DNA of 42,622 nt from positions 1-42,622 of IMG/VR virus record IMGVR_UViG_3300029787_000073, one strand, 5' to 3'. Origin of the DNA: a virus. The notes beneath the pieces were generated by a model. That model was given only the letters and a program-made list of their open reading frames with translations, did no database searches and was not told the DNA's origin. The translations under genes and the position numbers were made by a program. Shown in pieces: positions 39,149-42,622 of the stretch. Position 1 is the first letter of the stretch; every line of letters begins with the position of its first letter.

Positions 39149-39842
39149 TTAGGAATTCCCTTTTGAATTTACTAACAAAATTAAGGCGAACAAAATAGGT
39201 AGGTAAGCTACCTACTTTTGCACGCTTCAAAAATCTTCTTCGTTGCTCGGCTCGTGCCTGACCGTGCTTCGCCGTGCTCGCTCGTGCCTTTCCGTGCCTT
39301 TCCGTGCTGGACCGTGCCAGACCGTGCCACACCGTGCTAGCGCCGTGCTGCATCGTGCTGAACCGTGCCTGATCGTGCCTGACCCTGCCGACCGTCACCC
39401 GATGAGGTCCGACTCTGTTCGGGTGAGGTCCGACTCTCGTAGACTCTCGTCGGTCGAGGTCCGACTCTCGTTCATCGACGTCCGACTCTCGTCGGAGCAG
39501 GTCCGACTCTCGTGCTTCGAGGTCCGGCTCTCGTCCGATGAGAGTCGACTCTAATCCTTTGATTTGCATTCGTAGGAAGTCTGATTGAAAGGATAATCCT
39601 TTCATTTGGATTCGTAGGAAGTCCGATTGAAAGGATATGTAAGCACTAGTGCTGCGTCGTGCTCCCTCGTGCCTACCCCTCTGACGCGCTGATATTGGCG
39701 TAACTGTCTCGTGCCGAGTCGTGCCGAATGGGGCTGATGATCGCGTCATCTGCATATCGTCGATTTGCAAATGAAAGGATTCATCCGCCTTGTGTCCGTG
39801 TCGATTGACCCGGATTCCGCGTCGATTGCCCCGGCTCCTCAC
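39141..39842 (-). CDS. Repeat-built reading frame upstream of terS (233 aa), coding status uncertain
   Basis: The frame is open through the entire repeat field. It starts at GTG (GTGA overlapping the upstream stop by four bases) and overlaps the terS start by eight, the pattern of a translationally coupled gene. Its protein is itself built of repeats: two copies of a 14-residue unit (SFQSDFLRIQMKGL), heptads of the type RESDLLR (about 97-146), and a 10-residue repeat with HGKARASTAK (151-197). Residues 1-60 are basic and unremarkable. The 10-bp repeat is not a multiple of three, which suggests selection at the DNA level, so the open frame may be incidental. No conserved domain; treat it as a doubtful gene. 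Confidence 0.4.
   Translation of the reverse strand: MRSRGNRRGIRVNRHGHKADESFHLQIDDMQMTRSSAPFGTTRHETVTPISARQRGRHEGARRSTSAYISFQSDFLRIQMKGLSFQSDFLRMQIKGLESTLIGREPDLEARESDLLRRESDVDERESDLDRRESTRVGPHPNRVGPHRVTVGRVRHDQARFSTMQHGASTVWHGLARSSTERHGKARASTAKHGQARAEQRRRFLKRAKVGSLPTYFVRLNFVSKFKREFLNA
39253..39388. repeat. Phased CGTGC repeat array, 10-bp spacing
   Basis: CGTGC occurs at 39253, 39263, 39273, 39283, 39293, 39303, 39313, 39323, 39333, 39344, 39354, 39364 and 39374, followed by a degenerate CCTGC at 39384. Thirteen exact boxes thus stand at 10-bp steps with a single 11-bp step. Two further pairs, also 10 bp apart, occur at 39658/39668 and 39710/39720. The variable five bases between boxes show that the repeat is a protein-site array rather than a recent slippage product. 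One box per helical turn puts all boxes on one face of the DNA. Confidence 0.85.
39405..39552. repeat. 21-bp direct repeat array (core AGGTCCGACTCT)
   Basis: Copies of the 12-bp core AGGTCCGACTCT start at 39405, 39426, 39457, 39478 (A-C-G variant), 39499, 39520 (GGCTCT variant) and 39541 (AGAGTCGACTCT). Steps are 21, 31, 21, 21, 21 and 21 bp; the single long step is 21 plus 10, so helical phase is kept. The copies begin 31 bp after the last box of the 10-bp array. The 21-bp step is also divisible by three and keeps both reading strands open. Confidence 0.85.
39553..39636. repeat. Tandem 42-bp duplication with inverted ends
   Basis: Two adjacent 42-bp units, 39553-39594 and 39595-39636, differ at only a few positions (CTTTGATTTGCATTCG versus CTTTCATTTGGATTCG; GAAGTCTGATTG versus GAAGTCCGATTG). 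Each begins AATCCTTT and ends AAAGGAT, so each unit is bounded by inverted repeats and can fold on itself. A degenerate third end, GATTTGCAAATGAAAGGATT, occurs near 39761. The length is twice the neighbouring 21-bp repeat. Confidence 0.8.
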
Positions 39843-40087
39843 TGGTCCCGCTCCTCTCTGAGCGCCTCAGCAAGCGCAAGCAGCCTCTTCTCCAGCAGCG
39901 TACAACGACTCGAAAGCATCGTCGATACCTTGCTGTGCAGCTTCAGGCGCGTCGCTAGCTGTGCGATAGCATGGAGAGCTTCGTCTAGCAGATCAGCTTG
40001 GATCGCCACCTGTACTCTCAACTCCTCTAGCTCCTCAGGTCCCGGCTCATCCGGGAACAAGCCTCGGTTGTTAGGCGACCAGATCAA
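39839..40087 (-). CDS. Small coiled-coil hypothetical protein (82 aa)
   Basis: The protein consists mostly of one long helix with a heptad pattern (ELRVQVAIQADLLDEALHAI; LEKRLLALAEALREERD) after a short N-terminal MIWSPNNRGLFPDEPG. It would form an oligomeric coiled coil. The TTG start overlaps the upstream stop as TTGA, and the GTGA at its end overlaps the next frame, so it is one link in a chain of coupled genes leading to terS. No family known; a packaging accessory is a guess based on place. A plus-strand frame of similar length covers the same bases, but its Ser-rich product looks like a shadow. Confidence 0.5.
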   Translation of the reverse strand: MIWSPNNRGLFPDEPGPEELEELRVQVAIQADLLDEALHAIAQLATRLKLHSKVSTMLSSRCTLLEKRLLALAEALREERDQ

Positions 40088-40269
40088 GCTCCAGCCCCCA
40101 GCCCAGCCGGAAAGTTGAGAACCCCTTGGGCGGGGGGGCGCTGCGTAGTTCGTACCGCCCTTCTTGCTCTAGCCAGAGTTGTTCTGTACCCGCCTCTGGT
40201 TGGCCTAGCGGTAGTGCCCATGAGGTTCCCCCCTGACCCATGGGGCTCTCTAGAAGTCAGTCTGTTCAT
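40084..40269 (-). CDS. Small basic hypothetical protein (61 aa)
   Basis: This short frame encodes a Gly/Arg/Thr-rich peptide (MNRLTSREPHGSGGNLMGTT; GGYRTTLARARRAVRTTQRP) ending GLGAGA, probably disordered. AAAGGAA lies five bases before the ATG, a reasonable ribosome binding site, and TTGA overlap couples it to the next gene. It starts 18 bases after the dioxygenase-methyltransferase stop. The composition is that expected of GC-rich noncoding DNA, so its protein status is uncertain; it may serve only to carry ribosomes onward. Confidence 0.35.
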   Translation of the reverse strand: MNRLTSREPHGSGGNLMGTTARPTRGGYRTTLARARRAVRTTQRPPAQGVLNFPAGLGAGA

Positions 40270-40287
40270 TCAGTTCCTTTCATCCAG

Positions 40288-41895
40288 TCAATGACTGTCG
40301 GTTGTCCTGTCACGCCAAGCAAACACCAGCACTTGAGGAGGGAAGAAGTCGAAGGTCTCTGCGCTGAAGTCAAGCTTCCTCGACAGGACCACATTAGGGT
40401 AAGCCGCCTCAACTCTGTCCAGTACTTCTCTCAACACAGAGAGCTTACGTTCAACATCGAACGACCACTCGAACGCTAACTTCCTGATGCGACTGAAGGG
40501 GAACGATTGCTCACAGAGCATGGGTATCTCTGCCCCTTCAATGTCCAGCTTGACACAGTCCGCACCGGACTCATCGAGCGCGTCTGAGATCCTGATGGCT
40601 GGCACTTGCACAGCAGTAGACTTGCGCCTCTCCCATTGAGTCGAGTGCCTCCACTCCTTGCCCTTCTCATCACACTTGAACAACGTCACGCTGTCCCCCT
40701 CATGTGAGTCAGGCATGATCGCTGCATGACGGATCTCGAAGGGTACACCGTTCCTGTCAAGGTTGGCTTGAGCAGCAATGTAGTTCGCTTCCTCTGCCTC
40801 GAAGCCAACGACTTCATTCACTCCAAGCCGATGAGCCCAGCAAGTGAACGCGCCGATGTTCACGCCTCCATCTAGCCAACGGTCGCCCGGATCAATGGTG
40901 AATCCCTTCTTGGGTTTCTGGTAGCCGTTGCCCTCGATGACTTCCTTCAAGGTCTTCTCATCGCTGGTCCCTGCACGACACAAGAAGGTGAGTGGAGCAT
41001 TTGCGATCTCCTTCCTATTCGGTTGGTAGATGTAATCCACCTCGCTCGATTCACCGTCCCTAACCATGCGCGCTTCAGCGTCAGTAGTCGCACTAGCCTT
41101 GGCTCTCTTAAGCTCTTCTTCGCTCGCCCCTGTATTGGCGAACCTCGCCTTGGCATACCACACGATTGTGTATCTCTTGGCATCCGGTCGCTCTGGCCTA
41201 AGAGGCGTAACGCCATGCATCAGGCTCTGTCCGTTGAAGACCGCAAGCGTCATGTCTTCGCAAGCGATGTAGCAGTCAAGCTCTGGGATGTGCAGGTAGC
41301 CACCGCTCACATTCTCCCGCATGGTTAGCATGGCTGACCATGAGCCTGATGTGTTGCCTTGGTCTTTGTGGTAGTTGAGTGGAGAGGTGTCGTTGATGAT
41401 CCCGGATGTCCACGGGCTGTCGCCTAGTCTCCAGTTGCTTGGAGTGTCCGCCATAAGCTGCAACTGCTCCTCAGCGATCTCAGGCGCATAAGTTTGTAGC
41501 TGTCTCCATGCGCTCTCGGCTGCCATGTTGAGTACAGCGGCTGCTGTTGGGTAAGCCTGATTGAAGCTAGAGATGCGCGGACCATAACGCCGCCTAGCCT
41601 CTTGAGGAGCAACGAACCCAAAGGTTCGAGAGCGATAGTCGATACCGCTAAGTCGAGCGTTGCCATCCCATGTATCGAGCTTGTCTATCCAACGCCTAAG
41701 CGCGTTTAGATTGCCTCGCTCATCTTCAGGGACAGGACAAACGAAGCCGACGATCTCATCTCCCTGAGAAGGTGATTCAGGATCGCCTACAACAAGCAAT
41801 CCCTCTTTGATGATGAGCGCTCCTTCAGGAGGAGCTTCTACAACCTCTCGCGTCTTCGCGTTAGTGCTTACGCGCTGCAGATGATGAACCTTCAT
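40288..41895 (-). CDS. Fusion of TET/JBP-like Fe(II)/2-oxoglutarate dioxygenase and FkbM-type methyltransferase
   Basis: The N-terminal half (about 110-255) has a double-stranded beta-helix dioxygenase pattern: SPLNYHKDQGN with the HxD pair His176/Asp178, SGGYLHIPELD (198-207), then FNGQSLMHGVTP with the distal His227, and KRYTIVWYAKARF with Arg241 for 2-oxoglutarate. The arrangement and the G-x-L-x-x-P strand resemble phage TET/JBP enzymes, which oxidise methyl groups of 5-methylpyrimidines in DNA. The C-terminal half (about 315-530) is FkbM-like: RWLDGGVNIGAFTC (339-352), VVGFEAEEANY, and CVKLDIEGAEIPML (447-460). FkbM enzymes methylate hydroxyls using S-adenosylmethionine. A single chain could oxidise and then cap a substrate. 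Its ATGA overlaps the ParB-like stop, so the pair is coupled. Substrate unproven; a non-DNA substrate is possible. Confidence 0.75.
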   Translation of the reverse strand: MKVHHLQRVSTNAKTREVVEAPPEGALIIKEGLLVVGDPESPSQGDEIVGFVCPVPEDERGNLNALRRWIDKLDTWDGNARLSGIDYRSRTFGFVAPQEARRRYGPRISSFNQAYPTAAAVLNMAAESAWRQLQTYAPEIAEEQLQLMADTPSNWRLGDSPWTSGIINDTSPLNYHKDQGNTSGSWSAMLTMRENVSGGYLHIPELDCYIACEDMTLAVFNGQSLMHGVTPLRPERPDAKRYTIVWYAKARFANTGASEEELKRAKASATTDAEARMVRDGESSEVDYIYQPNRKEIANAPLTFLCRAGTSDEKTLKEVIEGNGYQKPKKGFTIDPGDRWLDGGVNIGAFTCWAHRLGVNEVVGFEAEEANYIAAQANLDRNGVPFEIRHAAIMPDSHEGDSVTLFKCDEKGKEWRHSTQWERRKSTAVQVPAIRISDALDESGADCVKLDIEGAEIPMLCEQSFPFSRIRKLAFEWSFDVERKLSVLREVLDRVEAAYPNVVLSRKLDFSAETFDFFPPQVLVFAWRDRTTDSH

Positions 41896-42563
41896 GACTG
41901 CTCATCCGGCAAGACCACAAGGTTGCCCATCACTTCAGCGATCTCTTCGTTGCGAGTCATCTCTAGTAGCAGATCAGAGTTCGACTCCACGCCGAACACT
42001 TCCCTCCACTCCTTCAGCGTCTCAACGACTTCTTCATACTGCTCCATCGAAAAGGGAAAGACCAGCGAACGCAATCCACTCTGCTGCCAAGCATCCATCT
42101 GTTCAGTAACTGAATCAGACAACTCAACCCCTGCTAAGTCTGCGTTCAAGTCACTACCTCGCTCGCCTAGGATCGAAGCAACATCGCTAGGCTCAAAGCC
42201 CATCGCTTCAATGACTTCATCGCTGTCAGGCATATCGCGAAGCGATGTCAAGGTCGCCTTCAATACATCGTTGTCCCATGAAGCCAGTTCAGCAGTACGA
42301 TTGTCTGCAATCGCATACGCCGTCATCTCAGGACCAACCAAGTTAGAACGCACCGCGCTAACCTCTTCCCAATCCAAAGCGCGAGCAGCTTCAATCGTTC
42401 CGTTCCCTGCTCTAACTACGTTGTTCTCGTCAATGACGATAGGCTTCTGCTGACCGAACCGCTCAAGGCTTTGCTTGATAGCTTCTAGGTTCTTGTCTGA
42501 GTGCTTCCTAGCGTTGCTAGGGTCTAGCGTAAGTTCTTCCAGCTTGATCATCTCAGTTTGCAT
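41892..42563 (-). CDS. ParB/Srx-fold nuclease-domain protein (ParB-like)
   Basis: The 223-aa protein has a ParB N-domain: IKLEELTLDPSNARKHSDKN, AIKQSLERFGQQKPIVIDEN and VVRAGNGTIEAARAL (50-63), where AGNGT replaces the usual GERR/GxHR box, followed by MTAYAIADNRTAELASWD. The C-terminal part holds LVFPFSMEQYEEVVETLKEW, a tail often seen on phage ParB-like proteins. Phage members act as DNA-binding or DNA-modifying partners and sometimes as nucleases. The ATG at 42563 has AAAGGAGAC at the right distance; a longer frame from 42608 lacks one. The ATGA overlap with the fusion gene suggests a working pair. Upstream sequence ends at the window edge. Confidence 0.8.
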   Translation of the reverse strand: MQTEMIKLEELTLDPSNARKHSDKNLEAIKQSLERFGQQKPIVIDENNVVRAGNGTIEAARALDWEEVSAVRSNLVGPEMTAYAIADNRTAELASWDNDVLKATLTSLRDMPDSDEVIEAMGFEPSDVASILGERGSDLNADLAGVELSDSVTEQMDAWQQSGLRSLVFPFSMEQYEEVVETLKEWREVFGVESNSDLLLEMTRNEEIAEVMGNLVVLPDEQS

Positions 42564-42622
42564 CTTTGTCTCCTTTGGTTTGGGGCCATGCCCACAAGTC
42601 TTGATCATTCGAAGTCGGGCTC

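Noticed and set aside
39243-39554. Plus-strand frame of 103 codons through the repeat arrays
   Set aside because: The open frame follows from the 21-bp repeat being divisible by three; there is no ribosome binding site and no neighbouring plus-strand gene.
39253-39636. CRISPR array
   Set aside because: The repeats are too short (5-12 bp cores, 10- and 21-bp periods) with no spacers of CRISPR length and no cas genes.
39765-40118. Plus-strand frame of 117 codons opposite the small coiled-coil gene
   Set aside because: Its product is a Ser/Ala low-complexity chain, it lacks a ribosome binding site and it opposes a better-supported coupled gene chain.
42605-42622. End of a further minus-strand gene (reading EPDFE, then stop) at the right edge
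   Set aside because: Only five codons lie in the window, which cannot support a gene call.
1-42622. Window as a complete circular genome
   Set aside because: I see no terminal repeat between the two ends, and replication genes are missing, so closure cannot be claimed.

Overview
The window looks like a 42.6-kb piece of a tailed double-stranded DNA bacteriophage genome with lambda/HK97-type siphovirus morphology. It holds a complete HK97-style head module, a long tail tape measure, a lambda L/K/J-type tail tip and a terminase pair. The host is probably Gram-negative: there are three lipoprotein-type signal sequences, a candidate unimolecular spanin and a secreted lysozyme-like protein, all of which presuppose an outer membrane. 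I see no integrase, repressor, polymerase, helicase or primase, so the replication genes lie outside the window or are absent. Nothing shows whether the two window ends join.

Layout. (1) 1-6566, plus strand: small genes of mostly unknown function. The recognisable ones are a lysozyme-like enzyme (946), an amidoligase (3208), a class II glutamine amidotransferase (4410) and a DUF932 protein (5364). The block ends in structured RNA and a strong terminator (6691). (2) 6898-34484, minus strand: the late block. Read in the direction of transcription it runs portal-MuF fusion, prohead protease, major capsid protein, two paralogous putative decoration proteins, head-tail connectors, major tail protein, tail chaperone with a possible frameshift product, tape measure, enlarged gpM-like protein, gpL-like Fe-S protein, NlpC/P60 peptidase, giant gpJ-like tip protein, then a lysis and receptor-binding cassette. 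(3) 34606-36521, plus strand: an island of four genes with its own promoter-like module and terminator, ending in a gamma-glutamylcyclotransferase-like gene. (4) 36495-42563, minus strand: a ParB-like protein, a fused TET/JBP-like dioxygenase plus FkbM-type methyltransferase, three short overlapping reading frames running through a remarkable repeat field, terminase small and large subunits, an SNase-like nuclease and a stand-alone NrdR-type zinc ribbon.

How it may work together. Three copies of one promoter-like module (partial at 1, full at 3091 and 34606) stand a constant 65-67 bp before the first gene of each plus-strand unit. Plus-strand genes share A/C-rich, G-poor leaders ending in an ACGGAGA-type ribosome binding site. 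This ties the distant cyclotransferase to the amidoligase/amidotransferase pair as one likely co-regulated set, an arrangement predicted from comparative genomics for peptide-like tagging or metabolite synthesis. On the other arm, the ParB-dioxygenase-methyltransferase genes suggest modification of the phage's own DNA, transcribed toward the packaging genes. Between them and terS sits a helically phased array: 13 CGTGC boxes at 10-bp steps, then seven 21-bp repeats, then a 42-bp tandem duplication. It is a good candidate for a packaging-initiation site.

Most structural assignments rest on recognisable motifs and conserved gene order. Functions of the small early proteins are unknown. All statements about regulation, DNA modification and packaging signals are inference.
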